From Candidatus Rokuibacteriota bacterium (GTDB taxonomy: Bacteria; Methylomirabilota; Methylomirabilia; Rokubacteriales; CSP1-6): 49,493 nt of DNA. The translations under genes and the position numbers were made by a program. Position 1 is the first letter of the stretch. The number at the start of each line of letters is the position of its first letter. The notes beneath the pieces are model-generated. The model was not told the origin of the DNA. It saw only the letters and a program-made list of their open reading frames with translations, and ran no database searches. The stretch lies in contig JACQWC010000239.1 in NCBI GenBank assembly GCA_016209635.1, forward strand, positions 1 through 49,493, in the 5' to 3' direction. Shown one piece after another: positions 9,107-17,129 of this stretch.

Positions 9107-10330
9107 ATGCATGGGATCCTGACACGCCTGGCCCTGGTCCTGGCCGTCCTCGGCGTCACCGTGACGCCGGCACCGGCCCTCGCGGTGGGTGGAGTGACCG
9201 ACGACACCATCACGATCGGCGCCTTCGGTCCCATCACGGGCCCGGCGGCGTTCATCGGGCTCGGCGGCCGCGACGGGATGAACCTCGCGATCAAGGAGAT
9301 CAACGCCGCCGGCGGCATCAACGGGCGCAAGCTCTCCGTCCTCTTCGAGGACGACGCACACTCACCGAGCCGGGCGCTGGCTGCCGTCAAGAAGCTCATC
9401 GATCAGGACAAGGTCTTCATGGTCTTCAGCGCGGCAGGCAGCAACTCGACCATCGGCGCCATCGACTTCGTGAAGCAGCGACAGGTGCCGATGTACGTCT
9501 CGATCGCCTCGGCACCGCCGGTGACGCAGCCCTTCAACAAGTACCTCTTCCGGGGCGGGACGACCGAGGCCGCCCGCTACGGCGAGATCTTCGCCGAGTT
9601 CCTCTCCCAGGGGCTCAAGGCCCAGCGGATCGCGTTCATCAGCGGGCGCGACGAGTTCTCCAAGAACGAGGCGGACGCCGTCGTCCGCCATCTCAGGTCG
9701 TGGTTCAGCCTCGAGCCCGTCAAGCGGGTCGAGTTCAACATCAACGACAAGGACTTCACCCCGCAGCTGCTCGAGCTGAAGCAGGCCACCCCCCAGGTCA
9801 TCATGATCTCCGGGCACCCCGCGGAGGGCGCGGTGATCCTGCGCCAGGCCCGCGAGCTCGGGCTCAACCAGTCCTTCTTCGGCAGCGGGACGATGGTCGA
9901 CAACGCCATTCCCGCCAACGCCAGAGCCGCGGCGGAAGGGTTCACGGCCGCCTGGCTGACGCCGCTCTACATGGGCTCGAAGCACCCCGACATGGTGAAG
10001 TTCGAGGCGGCCTGGCGGAAGGAGTACCCCAACATGCCGACCGGCCGTCCCAACGTCTTCGACCTGCTCTGCTACGGCGACATGCACGTGGTGGCGGAGG
10101 GGCTCAAGCGGACCGGGCGGGACGTGACCGTCGACAAGTTCATCGCCGCGCTCGAGAGCCTGCGCAACTACCGGGTGAGCATGGTGGCCACCGCCCGGAC
10201 CTTCACCCCCGAACACCACATCGGCAACCTGACGCTGCAGATCATGCAGGTGAAGAACGGCGAGTGGGTGCCGTTCGACTGGGAGCCGAAGCACCCGAGC
10301 GACATCCTGAAGAATCTGAAGAAGCCGTAG
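9107..10330 (+). CDS. ABC transporter substrate-binding protein, branched-chain amino acid type
   Basis: A 407-residue periplasmic binding protein of the LivJ/type I fold family. There is a signal peptide of about 26 residues ending PALA. The start is strong: AAGGAGG at 9094-9100, then ATG at 9107. The mature protein begins with ITIGAFGPITGPAAFIGLGG, GMNLAIKEINAAGGINGRKL and then ALAAVKKLIDQDKV, all typical. In catabolic operons such proteins often bind aromatic or dicarboxylic acids rather than leucine. The neighbouring acyl-CoA ligase favours a carboxylate ligand here. Confidence 0.9.
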   Translation: MHGILTRLALVLAVLGVTVTPAPALAVGGVTDDTITIGAFGPITGPAAFIGLGGRDGMNLAIKEINAAGGINGRKLSVLFEDDAHSPSRALAAVKKLIDQDKVFMVFSAAGSNSTIGAIDFVKQRQVPMYVSIASAPPVTQPFNKYLFRGGTTEAARYGEIFAEFLSQGLKAQRIAFISGRDEFSKNEADAVVRHLRSWFSLEPVKRVEFNINDKDFTPQLLELKQATPQVIMISGHPAEGAVILRQARELGLNQSFFGSGTMVDNAIPANARAAAEGFTAAWLTPLYMGSKHPDMVKFEAAWRKEYPNMPTGRPNVFDLLCYGDMHVVAEGLKRTGRDVTVDKFIAALESLRNYRVSMVATARTFTPEHHIGNLTLQIMQVKNGEWVPFDWEPKHPSDILKNLKKP

Positions 10331-10354
10331 CGCGCCGGGCGGTCGAGGCCGCGG

Positions 10355-11233
10355 ATGTCGCTGGCACTGAACGCGCAGCTCTTGTTCGCCGGCATCAGCG
10401 TGGGGAGCATCTACGCGCTGGTCGCGCTCGGGCTCGTGATGCCTTTCAAGGCCGCCGGCATCCTGAACTTTGCCCAGGGGGAGATGGTGACGACCGGCGC
10501 CTACATCGCTCTGTTCCTGTCGGTCGCGCTCCATCTCCCTTACTACGCGGTCTTCCCGCTGACCCTGCTTCTGGCCGCGGCGTTCGGCGTGGCCATCGAG
10601 CGGGCGTTCATCCGACCCGTCATCCGGGCACCGGAGTTCACCATCGTCATCTGCACGCTGGCCGTCGGCCTCATGATCAAGAACGCGATCCGGCTGATCT
10701 GGCAGGACAACGTCCATCCGCTGGCCGTACCGTTCAGCCGCGACACCATCGCCCTCGGCGCCGTCCGCATCAACCCGCTCTACCTCTGGATCGACCTCTG
10801 CGCGCTGGTGCTGATGGCGATGCTGGTGCTGTTCTTCCGCTTCACCAGGTACGGCAAGGCGATGCGGGCCGTGTCCCAGAGCCAGGAGGGCGCGCGGCTC
10901 ATGGGGATCCGGGTCGACCGCACGTTCTCCGCCACCTGGGCGATCAGCGCGGCCATGGGCGCCACCGCCGGGATCCTCCTGGCGCCGCTCTTCGGGATCC
11001 ACCCGGAGATGGGGCACGTGCTCATCAAGGCCTTCGTGGCGGCCGTGGTCGGCGGCTTCTTCAGCCTGCCCGGCGCCGTCGTCGGCGGCGTGCTCGTCGG
11101 TGTCGCCGAGACGTTCTCGGGGGCGTACGTCGGGAGCACCTTCAAGGAGCTGGTGGCGTTCCTGCTCCTCATTCTCGTCCTGCTCTTCCGGCCTCACGGC
11201 CTCTTCGGAGCCGCCCAGGCGCGCCGTGTCTGA
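10355..11233 (+). CDS. livH: branched-chain-type ABC transporter permease (LivH-like)
   Basis: A 292-residue inner-membrane permease with about eight hydrophobic segments. The LivH signature is visible: GISVGSIYALVALGLVMPFK, AGILNFAQGEMVTTGAYIAL and the cytoplasmic loop TRYGKAMRAVSQSQEGARLM that contacts the ATPase. Its stop overlaps the start of the next permease. It pairs with the LivM-like subunit to form the channel of the importer encoded here. Confidence 0.92.
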   Translation: MSLALNAQLLFAGISVGSIYALVALGLVMPFKAAGILNFAQGEMVTTGAYIALFLSVALHLPYYAVFPLTLLLAAAFGVAIERAFIRPVIRAPEFTIVICTLAVGLMIKNAIRLIWQDNVHPLAVPFSRDTIALGAVRINPLYLWIDLCALVLMAMLVLFFRFTRYGKAMRAVSQSQEGARLMGIRVDRTFSATWAISAAMGATAGILLAPLFGIHPEMGHVLIKAFVAAVVGGFFSLPGAVVGGVLVGVAETFSGAYVGSTFKELVAFLLLILVLLFRPHGLFGAAQARRV

Positions 11234-12209
11234 CTCGAGGGCGGCGCGAACCGCCAAGATCACCGCCCTGTCGCTGGCCCTGCTGGCCGGGCCCTGGCTG
11301 CTCGGGACGTATCACCTCTATTTCCTGAACCTCGTCCTCGTGAACATCGTCATCGCCACAGGACTGAACCTCCTGACCGGCAACGCCGGGCAGATCTCGA
11401 TGTGCCACGCGTCGTTCATGGCCATCGGCGCCTACGCGACGACCTTGCTGCATCTCACCGGGTGGCTTCCGTTCTGGGTGGCGCTGCCCGTGGGCGCCCT
11501 CGTCGCTGCCGCCTTCGGCGCCTGCGTGGGATTGCCGGCCATCCGGCTGGGCGGCTTCTATCTGGCCCTCGCCACTCTCGGGTTCCTCGAGGTCATGCAG
11601 GTCCTGATCCATGAGTTTCCGGAAGTCACGGGGGGCGTTCGGGGCATGATGGCGCCCCGGCCGACGGTCTTCGGGCAGCCCCTCACGAGCGACCTGAGCC
11701 TCTACTACCCGGTCCTCCTGATCACCGCGCTGATGCTCTGCATCGCCCGCAACGTCCTCCGCTCACCGGTCGGCCGGGCCTTCAATGCTGTCCGGAACAG
11801 CGAGCCGGCGGCCCAGGCGCTCGGGATCTCCGTCGCCCGCGTGAAGCTCGCGGCGTTCACGCTGGCGGCCTTCTACGCCGGCGTGGGCGGCGGCCTCTAC
11901 GCCGCGGTCGTCGGGTTCATCGACCCGGTAGAGTTCGGCATCTGGACCTCGGTCCGCCACATCATCTTCATCGTCGTCGGGGGACTCGGGTCCCTGGCGG
12001 GCTCCGTCATCGGCGCCCTCGTGGTGACCGGGCTCCCGGAGTGGCTGCGGCGGCTTCAGGAGTACAGCGACTTCGTTTACGGCGGTCTCCTCCTGGGCTT
12101 TCTCATCTTCATGCCCCAGGGCATCGCGGGCGGCTGGGCGCAGCTCCGCCATCGGTGGCGGAGCGGGCCGACGCTGGAGCCGCCGGCGCCCGCCGCCCCG
12201 TCGCGATGA
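11226..12209 (+). CDS. livM: branched-chain-type ABC transporter permease (LivM-like)
   Basis: A 327-residue permease. The GTG at 11226 overlaps the livH stop by 8 bases; the longer frame upstream is out of register with any LivM homology. Signature parts are LNLLTGNAGQISMCHASFMA, GAYATTLLHLTG, LAIRLGGFYLALATLGF-like sequence and the coupling loop SPVGRAFNAVRNSEPAAQAL. Its last bases overlap livG as ATGA. Confidence 0.92.
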   Translation: MSDSRAARTAKITALSLALLAGPWLLGTYHLYFLNLVLVNIVIATGLNLLTGNAGQISMCHASFMAIGAYATTLLHLTGWLPFWVALPVGALVAAAFGACVGLPAIRLGGFYLALATLGFLEVMQVLIHEFPEVTGGVRGMMAPRPTVFGQPLTSDLSLYYPVLLITALMLCIARNVLRSPVGRAFNAVRNSEPAAQALGISVARVKLAAFTLAAFYAGVGGGLYAAVVGFIDPVEFGIWTSVRHIIFIVVGGLGSLAGSVIGALVVTGLPEWLRRLQEYSDFVYGGLLLGFLIFMPQGIAGGWAQLRHRWRSGPTLEPPAPAAPSR

Positions 12210-12979
12210 CGTTCTTCGCCGCCGAGAACGTGACGCTGAACTTCGGCGGGCTCACTGCGCTGCGCGACGTCACCGTCGAGCTGCACGAGGGCGAGATCTG
12301 CGGCCTCATCGGGCCGAACGGCGCCGGCAAGACCTCGCTCGTAAACGTCATCAGCGGGGTGATCCGACCGAACGCCGGGCGCATCGTCTTCGACGACCGG
12401 CGGCTGGATCTTCTGGCGCCGCACGAGATCGCCCTCCTCGGCGTGGCGCGGACTTTTCAGAACGTCGAGATCTTCGCCGACCAGAGCGTACACACCAACG
12501 TCGTCACGGGGCTTCACCGTCGCCTGGCGCACGGCTTCTGGTCCAGCGCGCTCGGCCTTCCTGTGGCCAGGCGCGGTGAGCGAAGGGCGTACGACGAGGC
12601 CGACCGGCTGCTCGAGGCCTTCGGCCTCGGCGCGTATCGGGACATGCTGGCCCGGGATCTGCCGTTCGGCATCTTGAAGCGCGTCGATCTGGCCCGCGCG
12701 CTCGCCGCGCGTCCTCGATTCCTCCTCCTCGACGAGCCGACCTCGGGCATGAGTGAGGTGGAGGCGGACATGACGATCGGAGCGTGCCGAGCCCTGGGGC
12801 GAGAGCGCGGCGTGACGCTCCTGGTCATCGAGCACAACATGCAGGTGATCATGACCCTCGCCGAGCGTCTCGTCGTCCTCCATCACGGCGAGAAGATCGC
12901 CGAGGGCTCGCCGGCGGCGGTGCAGCATCACCCGAGCGTCATCGAGGCCTATCTAGGGACGAGCCGTGTCCACGCTTGA
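12206..12979 (+). CDS. livG: branched-chain-type ABC transporter ATP-binding protein (LivG-like)
   Basis: A 257-residue ATPase subunit. Walker A is GPNGAGKTSLVN and Walker B is PRFLLLDEPTSGM. The signature region reads LPFGILKRVDLARALA, where the usual LSYGxQR is altered to LPFGILKR, a mild divergence of the signature motif. The switch His follows in LLVIEHNMQVIM. The ATG overlaps the livM stop; its own 3' end overlaps livF by 14 bases. It drives import together with LivF. Confidence 0.92.
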   Translation: MTFFAAENVTLNFGGLTALRDVTVELHEGEICGLIGPNGAGKTSLVNVISGVIRPNAGRIVFDDRRLDLLAPHEIALLGVARTFQNVEIFADQSVHTNVVTGLHRRLAHGFWSSALGLPVARRGERRAYDEADRLLEAFGLGAYRDMLARDLPFGILKRVDLARALAARPRFLLLDEPTSGMSEVEADMTIGACRALGRERGVTLLVIEHNMQVIMTLAERLVVLHHGEKIAEGSPAAVQHHPSVIEAYLGTSRVHA

Positions 12980-13679
12980 GACCACCGGCGTGGTCGCCGG
13001 CTACTCCCGCGTCAACGTCCTCCACGACATCTCGCTGAAGGTGCCGACGCGGGGGATCGTCGGCCTTCTCGGCCCGAACGGGGCCGGTAAGACGACCCTG
13101 GTGAAGACCATCTCCGGGCTCGTCCGCTGCCGGGAAGGCGCAATCCATCTCGACGGCCGGCCGATTCATCGGCTGCGTGCCGAGGAGATCGTGGACCTCG
13201 GCACGATCCATGTGCCGCAGGGGCGGCTCCTGTTCCCGGACCTCACCGTCGACGAGAACCTCGAGATGGGTGCGTACCGCGCGGCGGCCCGACCGCGATT
13301 GGAGGAGCGGGGCGCCTACGTCCGCGGGCTCTTCCCCATTCTGGCCAGCCGCGGCCGAGCGCGCGCCGGCGTGCTGTCCGGTGGCGAGCAGCAGATGCTG
13401 GCGCTCGGGCGGGCGCTCATGGCCTGCCCGAGCTTCCTGATCCTGGACGAGCCCTCCCTCGGGCTCGCGCCGCGCGTGGTCGAGGAGATCTTCGAGGTGA
13501 TCACCCGCATCAACCATGAAGGGGTGACGATCTTGCTGGCCGAACAGAACGCGCGTCTGGCCCTCGGGGTGGCGCGTCAGTGCTACGTCTTGCAGAACGG
13601 CCGGATCGCCATCCAGGGGACCAGCGCCGAGCTGCTCCAGGACGAGCAGGTGCGCCGCAGCTACCTGGGGATCCGATGA
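12966..13679 (+). CDS. livF: branched-chain-type ABC transporter ATP-binding protein (LivF-like)
   Basis: A 237-residue second ATPase of the importer. Walker A is GPNGAGKTTLVKTISG, the signature is LSGGEQQMLALGRAL, Walker B is SFLILDEPSLGLAP and the switch His is replaced by Gln in LLAEQNAR, as is usual for LivF. The GTG at 12966 lies inside the end of livG. Its stop overlaps the amidohydrolase ATG as ATGA, so the whole cluster is translationally coupled. Confidence 0.92.
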   Translation: MSTLETTGVVAGYSRVNVLHDISLKVPTRGIVGLLGPNGAGKTTLVKTISGLVRCREGAIHLDGRPIHRLRAEEIVDLGTIHVPQGRLLFPDLTVDENLEMGAYRAAARPRLEERGAYVRGLFPILASRGRARAGVLSGGEQQMLALGRALMACPSFLILDEPSLGLAPRVVEEIFEVITRINHEGVTILLAEQNARLALGVARQCYVLQNGRIAIQGTSAELLQDEQVRRSYLGIR

Positions 13680-14575
13680 CAAGGGACAGCGTGAGCGCGA
13701 CCGCTGGAGGAACCAGGCGCATCATCGATATGCACTCCCATTGGGGGACGCCACGGGGATACGCCCTGCAGTCGCCCGAGGAGCTCTCCCAGCAGCAGAA
13801 GGTGTGGCACTCGTCGCCGAAGCACGTGACGGAGGCCGCGATGGCCAGCCACTTCCGAGAGACGAACGTGCGGGCCATTCTCGACCTGGGGGTGCGGCGA
13901 GAGCTGAGCCTGGACGCGCTCCGTGGCCTCCACGACTACGCGCTGGAGACCCAGCGCGAGTACCCCGACGTGATCCTCGGCAACTGGTTCCACCTCGATC
14001 CTCGCCTGGCGCACGACGGCGTCCGCGAGCTGCGGCGCTGCATCGACAGGGCGAGCGGCTTCATCGGCTTCGCCGTGGCCGGCGCTGGCTACAACGTCGC
14101 GGCGAACGATCCACGCTACGAGCCGTACTACAAGCTCTGCATCGAGGCCCGGATCCCGGTTCTGATCCTCGTGGGCTACACGGGGCTCGGGGCCACGCTC
14201 CGGGGCGGCGGTGGCGTGCGTCTGGAGTACTCGCACCCTCGGTATCTCGACGACGCCGCGGCGACCTATCCTGACCTCACCATCGTCGCCGCCCGCCCGG
14301 CCTGGCCCTGGCAGACCGAGATGATCGCGGTGCTGCTGCACAAGACCAGCGTCTGGTACGAGCTCCACGGGTGGTCGCCGAAGTACTTCACGGCCGATCT
14401 CAAGAACGAGATCTCGCGGCGGCTGAAGGATCGCGTGATGTTCGGCGCCGACTATCCGCTGATCGGCTACGAGCGGCTCATCCGGGACTGGCACGCCGAG
14501 GGCTACGCCGAGGACGTCCTCGAGGGGGTGTTCCACCGGAACGCCGAGCGGTTCTTCGAGAGCCTGGGCAAGTAG
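13676..14575 (+). CDS. amidohydrolase-2 family protein with missing metal/catalytic histidines
   Basis: A 299-residue TIM-barrel protein of the ACMSD-like amidohydrolase family. The N-terminal HxH (His20, His22 in DMHSHWG) and the C-terminal Asp259 in FGADYPL are kept. From my knowledge of the family, the middle strand usually reads as PVxxHTGxTG and the next as AHPSWPWQ; here these are PVLILVGYTG (Leu165) and ARPAWPWQ (Arg207), so both His are gone. The fold and the WPWQ/GWSPKYF landmarks are intact. It may bind the pathway substrate without hydrolysing it, or use a changed metal site. It is coupled to livF by a 4-base overlap. Confidence 0.8.
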   Translation: MTRDSVSATAGGTRRIIDMHSHWGTPRGYALQSPEELSQQQKVWHSSPKHVTEAAMASHFRETNVRAILDLGVRRELSLDALRGLHDYALETQREYPDVILGNWFHLDPRLAHDGVRELRRCIDRASGFIGFAVAGAGYNVAANDPRYEPYYKLCIEARIPVLILVGYTGLGATLRGGGGVRLEYSHPRYLDDAAATYPDLTIVAARPAWPWQTEMIAVLLHKTSVWYELHGWSPKYFTADLKNEISRRLKDRVMFGADYPLIGYERLIRDWHAEGYAEDVLEGVFHRNAERFFESLGK

Positions 14576-15367
14576 ATGGACCTCCAGCTCCGCGACCGGG
14601 CGGCGATCGTCGGCGGAGCCAGCCAGGGCATCGGCTTCGGCATCGCCCGGCGGCTCGCGCTCGAGGGCGCTCGCGTCGCGATGCTGGCCCGGCGCGAGCC
14701 GTCGCTCCTCGAGGCGGCCGAGCGCATCCGTGCCGAGACCGGAGCAAGCGTGGTGCCGGTTGTGGCCGACATCCGGAAGGCCGAGCACATCCGACGGGCG
14801 GTCGAGGAGGCGGTCAAGGTCTTCGGGACGATCCACATCGTCGTGAACAACGACGGGGCGCCGCCGGTCGGCCGCCTCGCCGGATTCGACGACGCCGCCT
14901 GGCAGCGGGCGGTCGAGCAGAATCTGATGAGCGTGGTCCGCATGGTCCGCGAGGTGACGCCGCACATGCGAGCCGCCGGGGGGGGCAGCGTCGTCAACAT
15001 CACCGCGCTCTCCTCGATCCAGCCGATGATCGGGTTCGGGCTCTCCGTGGCGACCTGGGCCGGCGTGATCGGCCTGGCCAAGACCCTGTCGCTGGAGCTG
15101 GCCAAGGACCGCATCACGATCAACACGATCTGCCCCGGGCTCATCGACACGCCCCGTCTGAGCACCGTCTTCACCCGGCGCGCCGAGCAGGAGGACCGCG
15201 ATCCCTCAGTCGTGGTAGAGGAGGTCAAGCAAAGCGTGCCGATCGGGCGGCTCGGGACGCCGGAGGACATCGCCGCCCTGGTGGCACTGCTCGTCTCGCC
15301 CCTCGGCTCCTTCATCACCGGGACGACCATCCAGGTGGACGGCGGGGGACGGCAGAGCCTCTTGTGA
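14576..15367 (+). CDS. short-chain dehydrogenase/reductase-family protein lacking the catalytic triad
   Basis: A 263-residue Rossmann-fold SDR. The cofactor motif GGASQGIGFGIARR is intact, NNAG is NNDG, and the C-terminus ITGTTIQVDGGG is typical of the FabG-like group. In the active-site region, however, the sequence is NITALSSI...LSVATWAGVIGL. By alignment with the usual NISS...YSASKAG, Ser, Tyr and Lys become Ala144, Ser157 and Trp161. So the protein probably lacks ordinary dehydrogenase chemistry although it should still bind NAD(P). Its ATG directly follows the TAG of the amidohydrolase. It may be the last gene of the TetR-controlled operon. Confidence 0.82.
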   Translation: MDLQLRDRAAIVGGASQGIGFGIARRLALEGARVAMLARREPSLLEAAERIRAETGASVVPVVADIRKAEHIRRAVEEAVKVFGTIHIVVNNDGAPPVGRLAGFDDAAWQRAVEQNLMSVVRMVREVTPHMRAAGGGSVVNITALSSIQPMIGFGLSVATWAGVIGLAKTLSLELAKDRITINTICPGLIDTPRLSTVFTRRAEQEDRDPSVVVEEVKQSVPIGRLGTPEDIAALVALLVSPLGSFITGTTIQVDGGGRQSLL

Positions 15368-15377
15368 ACCGCCCCTA

Positions 15378-16295
15378 GTGCGTCGCTATCTCCTCTCGCG
15401 CCTCGCCCAGACCCTGCTCGTCGTCGTCCTCTCCCTCTCCGCGGTCTTCGTCATGGTCCGCCTCGGGGGCGATCCGGTGCTCCTCTTCATGCCGATGGAC
15501 ATCCAGACGAAGGACGTGAACGAGTTCCGCCAGCGTCTCGGCTTCAACGACCCGCTCGCCGTGCAGTACGCGCGCTTCATGGGCGGCGCCGTTCGCGGCG
15601 ACTTCGGCGAGTCGCTCCGCTACAAGCGCGACGCGCTCGCCCTCGTCCTCGAGCGCCTGCCCGCGACGCTGCTCCTCGCCGGCACGTCGCTCCTCCTCAC
15701 GCTCGTCGTCGCCGTGCCCGTGGGGGTGATCTCCGCCGTCCGGCGGAACACCCTGGTCGATCACGTGGGGACGGTCGCGACCGTGCTCGGCCAGGCGGTG
15801 CCGGGCTTCTGGCTCGGCCTCATGCTGATCTACCTCTTCTCGGTCCAGCTCCGCTGGCTGCCCACGGGCGGCACGGGCACCCCGGCGCACCTCGTGATGC
15901 CGTCGGTCGTGCTCGCGGCGTTCTTCTCCGCGCGCATCGCGCGGCTCACGCGCTCGGCGGTCCTCGACGTCCTCGGCGAAGACTACATCCTCACGGCGCG
16001 CGCCAAGGGGCTCGCGGAGAGCCGCGTGATCGCCAAGCACACGCTGCGGAACTCGGCGATCCCCATCGTGACGCTCGTCGGGCTCGAGGCGGGTCAGCTC
16101 CTCGGGGGCGCGGTGATCACGGAGACGATCTTCGCGTGGCCGGGGCTCGGCCGGCTCACCGTCCAGGCGCTCCTCAACCGCGACTTCCCCGTCGTCCTCG
16201 CGGCGGTGTCCCTGACCTCCGTCACCTACACGCTCCTGAACCTGCTGGTCGACCTGCTCTACGGCTGGCTCGATCCGAGGGTACGGCTCCGATGA
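15378..16295 (+). CDS. ABC transporter permease, dipeptide/oligopeptide type (DppB-like)
   Basis: A 305-residue permease with six hydrophobic segments. The N-terminus MRRYLLSRLAQTLLVVVLSL and the RLGGDPVLL region are typical of DppB/OppB; the EAA loop reads DYILTARAKGLAESRVIAKH and the end TETIFAWPGLGRLTVQALL. The GTG at 15378 lies 10 bases after the SDR stop. It starts a second import system for peptides or similar solutes. Confidence 0.9.
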   Translation: MRRYLLSRLAQTLLVVVLSLSAVFVMVRLGGDPVLLFMPMDIQTKDVNEFRQRLGFNDPLAVQYARFMGGAVRGDFGESLRYKRDALALVLERLPATLLLAGTSLLLTLVVAVPVGVISAVRRNTLVDHVGTVATVLGQAVPGFWLGLMLIYLFSVQLRWLPTGGTGTPAHLVMPSVVLAAFFSARIARLTRSAVLDVLGEDYILTARAKGLAESRVIAKHTLRNSAIPIVTLVGLEAGQLLGGAVITETIFAWPGLGRLTVQALLNRDFPVVLAAVSLTSVTYTLLNLLVDLLYGWLDPRVRLR

Positions 16296-16308
16296 GTGCC
16301 CCACGACC

Positions 16309-17118
16309 GTGAGGCACCTGAAGGCCTGGCTCGGCCTCTGGCTCACGCTGGGAGTCCTCCTGGCCGCCCTCGGCGCGCCCTGGCTCGTCGCCCACGACCC
16401 GCTGCGGGCCGACTTCGGGGAGGGGCTCAGGCCGCCCGGGTCGCCCGGCCACCCGTTCGGCACCGACCAGCTCGGGCGCGACCTGCTCGCGCGCGTGCTC
16501 CACGGCGCCCGCCTGGCCCTCTTCATCGGGACCTGCACCGTCCTCGTGACGGCCGTGGGCGGCGGCGTCCTGGGCCTCCTCGCCGGCTTCCTCGAGCGCT
16601 GGCCCTCGGCCGTCCTGATGCGGCTCGCGGATGTCCAGCTCTCCTTCCCGTTCATCCTCTTGGCGCTGACGATCAACGCGATCGTCGGCCTCGGGCTGCG
16701 CAACATCATCCTGAGCCTTTCGGCGGCCGGGTGGGTCGTGTATGCTCGCGTCGTGCGCGGCGAGGTGCTCTCGGTGAAGCAGCGCGACTTCGTCCAGGCG
16801 GCGTCGGCGCTGGGCGCCGGCCGCGCCCGCCTCCTCTTGCGCCACGTCCTGCCGAACGTCGCGCCCTCGATCATCGTGGTGGCGAGCCTCCAGTTCTCGC
16901 AGTTCATCGTCGCCGAGGCGGCGATCAGCTTCCTCGGCTTCGGCGTGCAGCCGCCCACCCCGGCGTGGGGCAGCATGCTCTCCGAGAGTCGCGACTTCCT
17001 CTACGTCGCCTGGTGGCTGGCCCTCTTCCCCGGCGCCGCCCTCGCGCTGACCGCGCTCGGCGTGAACCTGCTCGGCGACTGGCTCCGCGACACGCTCGAC
17101 CCGAAACTCAGAGTCTGA
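16309..17118 (+). CDS. ABC transporter permease, dipeptide/oligopeptide type (DppC-like)
   Basis: A 269-residue partner permease. The motif HPFGTDQLGRDLLARVLHGA is diagnostic of DppC/OppC; the EAA loop is RDFVQAASALGAGRARLLLR and the end ISFLGFGVQPPTPAWGSML. The GTG start lies 13 bases after the DppB stop. No DppD/DppF ATPase genes are in the window, so the ATPases must be encoded elsewhere or be shared. Confidence 0.9.
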   Translation: MRHLKAWLGLWLTLGVLLAALGAPWLVAHDPLRADFGEGLRPPGSPGHPFGTDQLGRDLLARVLHGARLALFIGTCTVLVTAVGGGVLGLLAGFLERWPSAVLMRLADVQLSFPFILLALTINAIVGLGLRNIILSLSAAGWVVYARVVRGEVLSVKQRDFVQAASALGAGRARLLLRHVLPNVAPSIIVVASLQFSQFIVAEAAISFLGFGVQPPTPAWGSMLSESRDFLYVAWWLALFPGAALALTALGVNLLGDWLRDTLDPKLRV

Positions 17119-17129
17119 GGAGACTGCCC

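Noticed and set aside
9362-11263. A 633-codon open frame on the minus strand
   Set aside because: Antisense to the Liv binding protein and permease, which have complete family signatures.
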